Shown here: positions 15,583 to 24,574 of the stretch, piece after piece
How positions within the stretch are numbered: position 1 is the first letter of the stretch
Layout: every line of letters begins with the position of its first letter
NCBI RefSeq assembly: GCF_025994435.1
Contig: NZ_BAQK01000020.1
Coordinates: forward strand, 12,209 to 76,208
Direction of reading: 5' to 3'
From: Gluconacetobacter johannae
GTDB taxonomy: Bacteria > Pseudomonadota > Alphaproteobacteria > Acetobacterales > Acetobacteraceae
Length of the DNA: 64,000 nt
Notes under the pieces: generated by a model
Told to the model about the DNA's origin: nothing
Seen by the model: the letters and a program-made list of their open reading frames with translations, nothing else
Database searches by the model: none
Translations under genes and position numbers: made by a program

Positions 15583-16335
15583 ATGGAAAACTGGATCCAA
15601 CACGTCGCGAATCCCAAGAAGCTCTATTTGGCGTGGCAAGCACCTGAAAACTTTAACGAACGCTTTCGATGGATTGTGGCCGAACTTTTGCCAGATCCCG
15701 CGGGTCTCAGCCTTCGTTATGTTGATGACCCTGAGGAGTTCAAGCGACTGAATAGTGGTAAGACGATCGAGCGTATCCGAGAACTAGGTTATGCTGGATA
15801 TCCGGCATTTAATCAGAAGCGGTCTTTGCATACGGAGGGTGTTGTCGACGCTCTACTACGTCGGCTGCCGCCCCGTAGTCGACCAGACTTCGATGCATAT
15901 AAGAAGTTATTTCGTCTTGCCCCTGATCTTGTTCTCTCGGACATTGCGCTTTTAGCCATGACAGAGGCCAAGCTCCCTAGTGATGGCTTTTCTGTTGTTA
16001 ATCCTTTCGATACAGAAGGTGCTAATCTGGATTTGATGCTGGAGATCGCTGGATATCGGCATTATGCGAGTACTCTATCTTCCCCGCCAAGGGTCGGCGA
16101 TCGTGTTGTCATCGTCGATGAGCCCGAGAATTCCTATGACGAAAACGCTGTGATGGTGACGAGGGGTGGAGAAAAGATTGGTAACATCAATCGCTTGCAA
16201 GCTAAGGCATTTCGCTCTTGGCTAAACGAACGACAAGTTGAAGCTGTCATAGAGCGCCTAAACGGACGGCCGGATCATCCGCGGGCATTTGTTTTTGTGA
16301 AGGTGCGTCTGGTGGCTAACCAGTTTGCTGCTTAA
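15583..16335 (+). CDS. HIRAN-domain protein
   Basis: 250 residues. The C-terminal third is a HIRAN domain (IAGYRHYASTLSSPPRVGDR; DEPENSYDENAVMV; GNINRLQAKAFRSWL), a fold that binds single-stranded DNA 3' ends or damaged DNA in RAD5/HLTF-type enzymes. The N-terminal two thirds are unrecognised and polar. No helicase or nuclease is fused. GGGAGG precedes the ATG, one base after the HipA-like stop. The pair looks like defence or toxin-type cargo, which is an inference from context only. Confidence 0.75.
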   Translation: MENWIQHVANPKKLYLAWQAPENFNERFRWIVAELLPDPAGLSLRYVDDPEEFKRLNSGKTIERIRELGYAGYPAFNQKRSLHTEGVVDALLRRLPPRSRPDFDAYKKLFRLAPDLVLSDIALLAMTEAKLPSDGFSVVNPFDTEGANLDLMLEIAGYRHYASTLSSPPRVGDRVVIVDEPENSYDENAVMVTRGGEKIGNINRLQAKAFRSWLNERQVEAVIERLNGRPDHPRAFVFVKVRLVANQFAA

Positions 16336-16343
16336 GGCGGCAG

Positions 16344-16841
16344 TCAGCCGGTAGCCACCCGCACCGCAAACGCCCCGATCATCGCTGCCTCCGCCCGGCC
16401 ATCGTCCTTCTTCCGCCTGAACAGGTCGGCGCAGGTCGGAAAGATCTGCATGGCGCGGGTTCGGGCGCCGTCCTTGTCGGCGGGGCAGCGCATGACCCGT
16501 TTCCACTCGTTCGGCCGGACGGTCGTCAGCGGCTTGCCCAGCATGGCCACGGCGCCCTCGATGATCCCGACACCCCGGCCGAACGACATGGCCGACACGC
16601 CTCCCATCTGAGGGCCCGCGTGAACCTGTTCCATCCAGACCTCGGCCGGGTCGTGGGCGCGCAGCAGCATCGCCAGCAGGGGCGCTGACACGATCTGCCG
16701 GGCCTTGCCGGAAACCGTGATGGCGGAGGTCGGCATGTCCAAGATCTCCACCAGTTCGCCGCGCCCGTTCAGGATGGCGACCGCGCCCTCGTTCCCCGGA
16801 TCTATGGCGGCGATGATCCTCCGCTCGGAATCCGCGCTCAT
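16344..16841 (-). CDS. RuvC-like Holliday junction resolvase (phage type)
   Basis: 165 residues with a RuvC/RNase-H-like fold. The first catalytic aspartate is in AAIDPGNEGAVAIL, a glutamate in EVWMEQVHAG, and C-terminal acidic residues in DDGRAEAAMIGAFA. Such phage enzymes trim branched DNA before packaging. The ATG at 16841 overlaps the stop of the large protein gene upstream by 4 bp. It is the last gene of the leftward late operon and converges on the HIRAN gene with 8 bp between stops. Confidence 0.8.
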   Translation of the reverse strand: MSADSERRIIAAIDPGNEGAVAILNGRGELVEILDMPTSAITVSGKARQIVSAPLLAMLLRAHDPAEVWMEQVHAGPQMGGVSAMSFGRGVGIIEGAVAMLGKPLTTVRPNEWKRVMRCPADKDGARTRAMQIFPTCADLFRRKKDDGRAEAAMIGAFAVRVATG

Positions 16842-19417
16842 TGCGTCAGCCCCGCCGCGCGGTATGGGCTCCACGAGGGCGAGAGCCAGAAGCCTTGGCT
16901 GTTCTCCTGCCGCACCCGGTTCTCGTAGCGGCGCAGATAGCCGGGGTTCATCATCTCCTGGAGCCGGTAATAGACCAGATATTCCATCGCGCTCTTGGCG
17001 TAGAACGTGTTCAGCAGGGCCGCCTGGGGGATCGCCGCCGGCCATGGCACGTCATTGATGCCGAACCGCAGCAGCGCGCTGCCGGCCTCCTGGTTGGCCT
17101 TATGCGTGAAGCCGTAGTGGATGTAGCCGTCCTTGATCGACTGATACAGCAGCACGGCATCCGAGAGGACGCCGGCGGTCGGGCCGGCCAGCGTCGTCAG
17201 CGGGCCACCGCCGAACCGGTTGGCCTCGCCGAACAGGAAGTCGCCGAAGATCCCGGCCCCGCCTCCCTGCACAGCGGAGGCTGCGACGACCTTGGCGAAG
17301 TCGGACTTCGTCTCCGGCACCCTGGGGTCGCGCCCCTTGGCCAGATCCTTCAGCGACATCGAGACGTAGCCCAGGGCGGTGGTGGTCGCGATCAGCCACG
17401 CCAGGCCGGGCACGTCCGCGCCCGCCATCACGGCACGCTGGAATCCTCGGAAGTCGCCGGTTTCGTTGCCCGGCCCCATGCGCATCAGCTCGCGCTTCAT
17501 GGTCCGCGACATGTAGGTGAAGGCGTAGCTTTTGAACTGCATCATCAGCCGGACCATCTCGCCCGCCACGGTGCCCGACTGGGTGCCCCAATTGGCCATG
17601 GTCCGGGTGCCGGCGGTGCCTTCCGTCATGCCCTCGCGCACCTGGTCGATGATGTAGGTCTGGAGCTTGCGTTGCAGGTCCGCTTTTGTGGCTTCGGGCT
17701 CGCCGCCGAGATGCGCCACCGCCTCGCCGGGCAGGTCGGTCAGATGGGCCGGCAGGATGTAGTGCCGCCCATCGGCCGCGAACATCTTGGCCTTCCTCAG
17801 CGCTTTCCATTCCGCCTCCTCGATGCCGTAGCGGCGCAGCGTGATCTGTAGGCGCTGGGGCAGGCTGCCGAATGCCTTGCCGGCCTGGCGCGCGAGGTTG
17901 TGGCTGAGCATCAGGGCGCAGGAGCGGCGCATGGCGTCGGTCCAGTAGGTGAGGCCCGTCCACCGATGGAACCGGCTCACCTGGGCGGACATGCGCCCGA
18001 GGCGGTCGTCCTCGGAGCGGAACCGGCTGACGACATCGCCCAGCAGGGAATCATGTGCGGCGCCCAGCATCGTGGCTGCATAGGCCCGTTCCTTCGACGC
18101 GGTGGGCAGAAGCCCGCGGACCATGCCCTCGTATCGCTCCAGGACCGGCACGCCGTTGTGGCGCAGCATGGCGGAGTTGACGCCCAGATCACCGATCGAG
18201 CTGAACAGGACGCCGCCCAGCATCCGGACCTGATTGACCAGACGCGCCATCGATCCAACCTTTGCCAGCGTCACATCCGCAGGCTGGTTAGCTTTGCCGG
18301 TGATGGTGTCGAAGATCCTGTCGTTCCACTGGCCTTGTAACCGCTTGACGGCTTCCGCATCCCCACGCTTGTTGGCGCGGGCGATCAGCCGGTCCATCCA
18401 GTCGCGATACATGGCCTCGGGGTTGGTGCCGAACTGCTCCATCAGGGCTGCATTCCGCGCGCCGTGCATCAGCCCCCGGAAGATGCTGTCCGCGATGTGC
18501 CCCCGGCCGAAGCGCTCGTTGTAGGTCATCCAGGAATCGGCATCCTTGAAATGCAGGACACGGCCATGGCTGAGCCGCTTGGCCATGGCCCCGGCTCCTT
18601 TCGGGCCCGCCGGACCACTGGCGCCCGTCGTGTTCTCATGAATGCCCGTCCGCAGGGCGTTGTAGATCTCCCGCAACCAGGCATCCCGGTCGCCCTCGAC
18701 CCCGTCGAAGGTCCGTTCGTCCAGCAGTGGCCGGATGAAACTGACCCACTCTTCGGCCGTGGCGGCGGCGATCTTCCACATGTCGTGGCTCTGGCGCGTC
18801 ACGTAATGCGCCTGCTTGCCGATCCACGCCCCGGCCTTGTTCAGGCGCAGGCGAATCTTCTCCTGGTAGGTGTGCAGGATCTTCGCGATCTTGGCCGCCG
18901 CCTCGTTGCCGGTCGGCTTGCCTGCCGCCGGGTCTTCCAGGCGCCACAGCTCGCGGCCGATATCACGGTCGAAATCATGCGACCGGTCGAGCAGGGCATC
19001 AAGCACACCCGCCTGCTTCAGGTCAGCTTCCAGGGTGGAGATGATCGCGGCTTCGGACTGGTGCATGCGGGCATCGACTGAGTCCGCAAGTCCGCGCTTG
19101 TTGCCTTCCACGCCGGTCAGGATCGCCCGCACCCGCTGGGCTTCCTCTCCCTCGCCGACAGCCGCGACCAGGCCGCGCCGGATGCGCAGGTTGATGACCT
19201 TGTTCCGCCGCTCGACGATCGCGGCCAGGTTCCATTCATGGCCCAGCTGCCTGGCTGCCTCGGTCGCGGCGTCGCGGGGCGCCATACCCTCGCGCACCAG
19301 GCGATCGATGCGGTTCTGCGCGGCCGTAAAGAGGTCGTGCAGTTCGTCTTCGCTCAGCTCCCGGCCGGCGGCCTTGATGGCGGCGGCGAAGCAGTCGCGA
19401 TATGATCCGTCAGCCAT
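16838..19417 (-). CDS. Large internal-virion (ejection) type protein
   Basis: 859 residues starting MADGSYRDCFAAAIKAAGRE. The N-terminal half is long and charged-helical. The C-terminal half has amphipathic and hydrophobic stretches (GLAWLIATTTALGYVSMSL; RMLGGVLFSSIGDLGVNS). This composition and the place downstream of terminase and a transglycosylase protein fit podovirus internal core/DNA-ejection proteins. No catalytic motif is seen. The family assignment is from layout, not from a recognised signature. It overlaps RuvC by 4 bp and shares one base with the next upstream gene. Confidence 0.6.
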   Translation of the reverse strand: MADGSYRDCFAAAIKAAGRELSEDELHDLFTAAQNRIDRLVREGMAPRDAATEAARQLGHEWNLAAIVERRNKVINLRIRRGLVAAVGEGEEAQRVRAILTGVEGNKRGLADSVDARMHQSEAAIISTLEADLKQAGVLDALLDRSHDFDRDIGRELWRLEDPAAGKPTGNEAAAKIAKILHTYQEKIRLRLNKAGAWIGKQAHYVTRQSHDMWKIAAATAEEWVSFIRPLLDERTFDGVEGDRDAWLREIYNALRTGIHENTTGASGPAGPKGAGAMAKRLSHGRVLHFKDADSWMTYNERFGRGHIADSIFRGLMHGARNAALMEQFGTNPEAMYRDWMDRLIARANKRGDAEAVKRLQGQWNDRIFDTITGKANQPADVTLAKVGSMARLVNQVRMLGGVLFSSIGDLGVNSAMLRHNGVPVLERYEGMVRGLLPTASKERAYAATMLGAAHDSLLGDVVSRFRSEDDRLGRMSAQVSRFHRWTGLTYWTDAMRRSCALMLSHNLARQAGKAFGSLPQRLQITLRRYGIEEAEWKALRKAKMFAADGRHYILPAHLTDLPGEAVAHLGGEPEATKADLQRKLQTYIIDQVREGMTEGTAGTRTMANWGTQSGTVAGEMVRLMMQFKSYAFTYMSRTMKRELMRMGPGNETGDFRGFQRAVMAGADVPGLAWLIATTTALGYVSMSLKDLAKGRDPRVPETKSDFAKVVAASAVQGGGAGIFGDFLFGEANRFGGGPLTTLAGPTAGVLSDAVLLYQSIKDGYIHYGFTHKANQEAGSALLRFGINDVPWPAAIPQAALLNTFYAKSAMEYLVYYRLQEMMNPGYLRRYENRVRQENSQGFWLSPSWSPYRAAGLTQ

Positions 19418-21438
19418 TACAGCCTCCCGGCCATGCAGAGGGTCGCGGCCTCGATCGCTCGCGCATCGCCCTCTTCGGTGGAAAATTCAGTGTCGATCGC
19501 GGCCAGGGCCTTGCGCTCTTCGTCGGTGACGCTGGCCTCGAATTCCGCCCGGTCCTGCTCATAGGCGGTCCGTGCCTCGGCCAGCTCGCGCGCGGGATCA
19601 CTGGCATCGGCCTCCGGCGCACCATGCGCGCCCTGGTCGACGCTCTGGCGGGCAGCCTGGACCTCGGGATGGTCGGCCAGCGCGCTGCGGCGCAGGGCAT
19701 CCATGGCGGCGGCCTGCTGGTTCGGCGCGTTCAGGATGTTCTGCGCGGCGCCGATCTCCGGCTCGCCCGTCTCGGCCACGCTGCCAGCGGTGGCCCGAAG
19801 GTAACCCTGGTAGGCTTCAGCCACCCGGTCGAGATAGTGCGGTGGCCGAGGGCCACGCGCGCGCCGGACCTGATCGAGCGCCGCGGCAATCGCCGGTCGC
19901 CGGTCATCGCCTGTCGCCTGCAAGACCGCCCGGGCCAGGGCGGCAAGATCGCGGTCGGAGGCCGAAGACCCGATGCGCCGGGCGTAACGCCCCAGGCTAC
20001 GGTGGGTGAGGGCGTGCAGCACATCCTGCCGGGACTGGATGCGCGCTGCTGCTGCGCGAAACTCCGGCGTGTTCCAGGCATCGGGCCCGGCGACACGCAC
20101 GCGCTTCATACGGGACTGGATTTGCCGGATCTGCTTCGCCAGCGCGCTCTGGCGCCGCTCCAGACCGCCGGCATGCGCCAGGGTGCGGGCCATCTCCAGC
20201 GCCCGGTCGGCAGCAGACTGGCCACCGCCTTCGGTCACCATGCGCAGTTCGTCTTCCAGCGCCGCGCGCCGCGTCGCCGGCAGGCTGTCCTGGGCCAACT
20301 CATCGCGGATGGCCGTGATCCGGTCGCCGGTCGTGTCCTCGACCTGTCGGGAGTAGCGGTCCCGTGCCGCCTGGGCTTCCTGTCCAAGCTGGTCATGCTC
20401 GGCCTGAAGCGCATCCGCTCGGCTTTGCAGGTCTTCCGTCGAGGCGCCCGCCCGGTCGTTCTGCGCCGAGGCCGCTTCGTCGGTTGTCGTCGCCTCGTTC
20501 AGCAGGCCGTCCTGATCCGCTGACAGGCCTTCTTGTTGCCGCTGCCAGCCCGCCAGTTCGTCCGAGACGTTGGCCGCTTCGTTCTGGTGAAGCAGGCTGT
20601 CCTGGAAGCCCAGCCCCTCGCTCACAATGTTCGGCCGGTCTTCGACCAGGGCGGCGATCCCCTCGCGCATGGCGGCATCGTGGGCCAGCGGGCCGGCCTC
20701 TTCCATGTGCTGCGCGATCGGGTTGACGGCTTCAGGGGCCGCTTCGGCCGCCTCGGCGGGCTGAGACGCCGCGCGCCCGGCACCCAGCCGATCGGCAATC
20801 GCGCCGCCGGCAGCATGCAGCCCGCCACCGAATAAGCCGCCGATGCCGATATCGATCAGGGCGCGCGACATGCTCCAGTCGTTCTGGTCGGCATGGTCGA
20901 GGGCCGCGTTGGTCGGTTCCAGCAGGGCCTGCCCGGCCATGCCTTGGGTGGCACCGGCCAGCGCCCGGGTTGCCAGCGTGCTTTCGATCCCGGCCCGGCC
21001 AAGGATCGCCGCCGCGCGGGTCTCGCCAAGGCCAGGAACGAACATCGAGGCCACATTGAGCGGGTCGAACATCTGAGGCAGCAGGCGCGAACCAAAGCCG
21101 CCGATGCCGGCAATGACGCCGCCCGGTCCGCGCGCGATGATGCTGCTCCGCATCGCCTGGTCCTGCCGGGCCTTGTAGAGCGAGGACGCCACGGAATCCG
21201 CCGTGTTGCTCTTGAAGCCCTCCCCCGGATAGCGGGCGTTCGCCTGCTCGGGCGTCAGCATCTCGCCGTTGGGGTCGTAGGACGAAGCCAGCCGGCCCAG
21301 GCGCGCGGTCGGTGTCTCGGCCATGCCCGACTGGAATTCGGCCGCCATCTGCTCGCCGAGAGAGCTGGAGATCAGGTTGACGCCCTGGGCGCGCTCCGTC
21401 GCGCTGTCGATCGGGTCGCCGGTGTAAAGGCCGGTCAT
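19417..21438 (-). CDS. Second large internal-virion type protein
   Basis: 673 residues. A glycine-rich, membrane-active-looking section lies near residues 105-215 (GGVIAGIGGFGSRLLPQMFD; LIDIGIGGLFGGGLHAAGGA). Long alanine/glutamine-rich coiled-coil-like segments follow (LQSRADALQAEHDQLGQEAQ). No enzyme motif is found. Its start overlaps the stop of the transglycosylase gene by 4 bp (ATGA). Role inferred: part of the internal core that crosses the host envelope during DNA injection. Confidence 0.6.
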   Translation of the reverse strand: MTGLYTGDPIDSATERAQGVNLISSSLGEQMAAEFQSGMAETPTARLGRLASSYDPNGEMLTPEQANARYPGEGFKSNTADSVASSLYKARQDQAMRSSIIARGPGGVIAGIGGFGSRLLPQMFDPLNVASMFVPGLGETRAAAILGRAGIESTLATRALAGATQGMAGQALLEPTNAALDHADQNDWSMSRALIDIGIGGLFGGGLHAAGGAIADRLGAGRAASQPAEAAEAAPEAVNPIAQHMEEAGPLAHDAAMREGIAALVEDRPNIVSEGLGFQDSLLHQNEAANVSDELAGWQRQQEGLSADQDGLLNEATTTDEAASAQNDRAGASTEDLQSRADALQAEHDQLGQEAQAARDRYSRQVEDTTGDRITAIRDELAQDSLPATRRAALEDELRMVTEGGGQSAADRALEMARTLAHAGGLERRQSALAKQIRQIQSRMKRVRVAGPDAWNTPEFRAAAARIQSRQDVLHALTHRSLGRYARRIGSSASDRDLAALARAVLQATGDDRRPAIAAALDQVRRARGPRPPHYLDRVAEAYQGYLRATAGSVAETGEPEIGAAQNILNAPNQQAAAMDALRRSALADHPEVQAARQSVDQGAHGAPEADASDPARELAEARTAYEQDRAEFEASVTDEERKALAAIDTEFSTEEGDARAIEAATLCMAGRL

Positions 21439-24368
21439 TTCACAAGGCTCGGGCTGATGGAGGCAACGGAATTGATGCCGGGAAGCCTGGGCGGGTATTT
21501 CCCGTTGCGGATATCCTGGAACAGGACGGTGATCGGCTTCCCATCCTTGCCAAGGACCGGAAGAAAAGTGCTGCTCGACATCAGCGTCAGGCCGGTCTCA
21601 TGCGCGTTCGGAATCCACGATCCTTTCCGCGCATCGCTGAGGGCGATTTCCTGTCTCTGTGCCTGCGTCAGGTTCGGGTCGCCGCCCTCGGGCGCGAGGC
21701 TGTCCGGTGCGAGTCCGTCCATGACCCGGCTGGTCGCGTCCTCGGTGGCTGACAGCATGCCCTTCGGGACGCGCATCGTGCCGTTGAAGTCGTATTTCCG
21801 GCCCAGGATGCCGTCGTAGGCATCGTTCATCGCCGTCTGGAAGCCCTTGCCGTTCGCCATGTAGTAGAGAACCAGCCGTTTCACGCTCCCATAGATGGCG
21901 TTGTAGGTCGCCAGCCCGGCGCGGTTGCCCATCGTGGTTCCCAGAAAGTCCCTCATCAGGGTCGGCAGGCCGGACGTGGGATCGTCGATCTTTCCGGCAT
22001 CACTCCCGGCATGGACCCCGGCGGCGGCCGTCAGTTGCTGTTCCGACCCGGCGTGGATGGCCCGTTCCATGTCCGCCCGCGCGATCACCTGGTTGGGCTG
22101 GTTCATGATCCCCAGCGCCACATAGTCCGGGCTCAAGCCAAAATGCTCCTGATACTCGCCGAAGACCCGGGGCCACGCGCTGTCGTCGCTGTCTCCGCCA
22201 TACCGGCCCGCCAGGGCATCCAGGATCTGGGCCGCGCTTGTCTTGGCGGGGTCCGCGTCCGTCAGCATCTGCACGTCATGCTGGCCTTGCGCTTCGGTCA
22301 GGATGCGGGGGCGCAGGACGCCCTGATGGGTCTGCATCGCATCGCTGGCGGTGATGGCGTCCCTCTGGGCCTGCGCGATCGCGTTCTGGTCGTTCGACTG
22401 CATGGCGTGGGCCAGATGCTGTTGGGCGGTCTGCACGGTCGAGGCTTCGGACACCGCTGCCACCGGGTCTTTCGCCAGAGCCTCCTGCCGGCGCTGGGCG
22501 AAGGCCGCGACACGCTCCACGAACTGCTGGTGTAGCTGGTAATCCTCGGGGGCGATCTGGCCATTCATGCCGGTCGCAGGGCTCGCCGTGGCGCCCATCA
22601 TCCCCTTCATCGACCGGACGGCCGCTTTCGATCCGGCGCTGTTCGGATCCTGAAGCGACCGGATGCCGTCCGCGATCTCCTGCGGCGTGCCGTTCTTCAT
22701 GCCGGCGAAGACCGTCGCGGCCTGCTGGCCGGTCACCAGGTCGTGGGTTTTCTGTTCGGCTTCCTGCGCGGGGTAGAGGGTCTGGAATTGCCCGATGATC
22801 GGAGTGATCGCCGGCTGATAGGAATCATCCCCGTTCAGCTGCGCCGCCTGGATGCCCGACACCTGCTTCTCCAAGGCGGCCCGCTGCGTCGCAGTCTGGA
22901 CCTGCCACTGGTTGCGACGGGTAATGATATTGGCCCGGACCCGATCCCCGACTTCCGGGTCCATGCCTGCCGTTGCTGCATCCACTTTGGACAGAATCTT
23001 GTCATAGTCTGGTGGGCTATATCCGGCAGACAGTGCCGGCTTGCCATGGTTTTGGAGCCCAGCCCGCGACACGTAGGACCGCGACTCCCGGAACGGGATC
23101 TGCTTCAGCCAATCCGTATCGCTGATCGCGCCAGTCCTCGGATCGCCGTATGTCTTCAGCCATTCATCGACCCGGCCGGGGCCGGCATTGTAGGCCGCCG
23201 TCGCCAGCGTCTGATTGCCCCCATAGCGGTCCAGGAGCATGTCCTTGTAGGACCGGCTGACCGTCATGTTGTAGGCTTGGTCGTTCCTCAGGCGGTTCTC
23301 GTCCCATTGCAGCCCCACCCGCGCCGCGGCGGCTTTAGCGCTGCTGGGCCGGATCTGCCCGGCGCCGACCGGAGCGTCCGCACCGCCCACACCCGATGTC
23401 AGGGGCGCGCCGCTGGAATCGAACTGCTGACGTCCGCTCTCGATGCGGATCTGGCTGTCCATCACGTCGTCCGGGTTGGCATCGCGCGGAATCGCCACCA
23501 CCCCGTCATCGGCAGGCTGCCCCAGCAGTTCGCGCGTAACCGCATCGGCATCGGCCTTCACGACATGCGGGCGCAGGTTCGCCGCGATGCTGGCATAGGC
23601 GGTCGGACTGATCAGGCCACGGTTCGCCAGGAGCCGCTGCTGTGCCTCGATCGGCTGCCCGTTCTGCAAGGCGGCTGTGATGGCCTTGTCGAAGAACTGG
23701 TCGCGGTCGTCCTGCAGCTTCTGCTGCACAACCGGATCGGACGGCTTCATGCCATAGGTCGTGGCATAGAAATCGGTGAGAACCTGCTGGCTGCGGCCCA
23801 GCCCCAGCGACAGCGCGCGGGGGTCGCCATAGTTCTGGACCCCCACTTGATGCGCCATCTGGACCGTGGAACCGACGCTCTGCCTCGCATAATCCTGAGC
23901 CTGGGCGGCCACATGTTGGCGCGCCTGGTCGAGCGCCATCTGAGTGTAGCGCATGCTGTTCTGGTCGAACTGGTCACGGGCTGTGGTGCCAGCCTGCAGC
24001 CCCGACCCTGCGTTTTGTTGCGTTTGCTTCAGCTGATTGACGAAGCCGTTCCATGCGGCGATGGCCGCCGGCCCCTGTTGGTTGAGGAAACCCGGCTTCG
24101 TGCTGTCGTTGGGGTCGCCATAGAGCAGCGTGTTGACCTGGTCGATGTGGCTGTTCTGGGCGTTGTTGGCCCGGACCATGCCGGCCTGCTCGGCCTGTCT
24201 GTTCTGAGACGCGGCCAGGACATCGCCGGCCTTTCCCATCTGGTCGCCGAAGCTGCGCAGACTGCTGGCAATGCCGGCGCCGAAGGCATCTGGATCGATC
24301 TTGGTTTCAGGTGCCGCCGCGATTCCGTCAGGGGATTTGCCGGGCGTGAATGTCGGGACATTGGCCAT
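21435..24368 (-). CDS. Virion-associated lytic transglycosylase / internal virion protein
   Basis: 977 residues. An SLT lytic transglycosylase domain lies at about 300-405: the catalytic glutamate is near 310 in SQIRIESGRQQFD, then APVGAGQIRPSSA and the hallmark TAAYNAGPGRVDEWL. The remaining regions are alanine/glutamine-rich helical repeats. T7 gp16-like proteins combine such a domain with a huge structural body and open the peptidoglycan for DNA entry. The start at 24368 (MANVPTFTPG) overlaps the preceding stop by one base. Confidence 0.8.
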   Translation of the reverse strand: MANVPTFTPGKSPDGIAAAPETKIDPDAFGAGIASSLRSFGDQMGKAGDVLAASQNRQAEQAGMVRANNAQNSHIDQVNTLLYGDPNDSTKPGFLNQQGPAAIAAWNGFVNQLKQTQQNAGSGLQAGTTARDQFDQNSMRYTQMALDQARQHVAAQAQDYARQSVGSTVQMAHQVGVQNYGDPRALSLGLGRSQQVLTDFYATTYGMKPSDPVVQQKLQDDRDQFFDKAITAALQNGQPIEAQQRLLANRGLISPTAYASIAANLRPHVVKADADAVTRELLGQPADDGVVAIPRDANPDDVMDSQIRIESGRQQFDSSGAPLTSGVGGADAPVGAGQIRPSSAKAAAARVGLQWDENRLRNDQAYNMTVSRSYKDMLLDRYGGNQTLATAAYNAGPGRVDEWLKTYGDPRTGAISDTDWLKQIPFRESRSYVSRAGLQNHGKPALSAGYSPPDYDKILSKVDAATAGMDPEVGDRVRANIITRRNQWQVQTATQRAALEKQVSGIQAAQLNGDDSYQPAITPIIGQFQTLYPAQEAEQKTHDLVTGQQAATVFAGMKNGTPQEIADGIRSLQDPNSAGSKAAVRSMKGMMGATASPATGMNGQIAPEDYQLHQQFVERVAAFAQRRQEALAKDPVAAVSEASTVQTAQQHLAHAMQSNDQNAIAQAQRDAITASDAMQTHQGVLRPRILTEAQGQHDVQMLTDADPAKTSAAQILDALAGRYGGDSDDSAWPRVFGEYQEHFGLSPDYVALGIMNQPNQVIARADMERAIHAGSEQQLTAAAGVHAGSDAGKIDDPTSGLPTLMRDFLGTTMGNRAGLATYNAIYGSVKRLVLYYMANGKGFQTAMNDAYDGILGRKYDFNGTMRVPKGMLSATEDATSRVMDGLAPDSLAPEGGDPNLTQAQRQEIALSDARKGSWIPNAHETGLTLMSSSTFLPVLGKDGKPITVLFQDIRNGKYPPRLPGINSVASISPSLVK

Positions 24369-24574
24369 CAGGCGGTTACCCCATCCCAAATCAGGACACC
24401 ACCGACATCTGTGAAGCATCCACAAAAGCCGCCGGCTTTCAGGTGGACGCGCATGGCGTTCTGCAGGTGCTCCCGGTTCATGGTGCGCCTCAGGAAATCG
24501 CCTAGGCTTTCCAGGCCGTCACCGTCGGACGGCGCCGAAGCCATGTCGGCTTTATGCTGCTGCGAATGGGTCAT
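24368..24574 (-). CDS. Small protein between terminase and ejection genes
   Basis: 68 residues starting MTHSQQHKADMASAPSDGDG, with a C-terminal GGFCGCFTDVGGVLIWDG segment. Not recognised. It overlaps the terminase 3' end by 23 bp and the transglycosylase start by one base. In a complete podovirus, the portal, scaffold, capsid and tail-tube genes would be expected around this position. The tight overlaps give no sign of a deletion scar. Confidence 0.6.
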   Translation of the reverse strand: MTHSQQHKADMASAPSDGDGLESLGDFLRRTMNREHLQNAMRVHLKAGGFCGCFTDVGGVLIWDGVTA

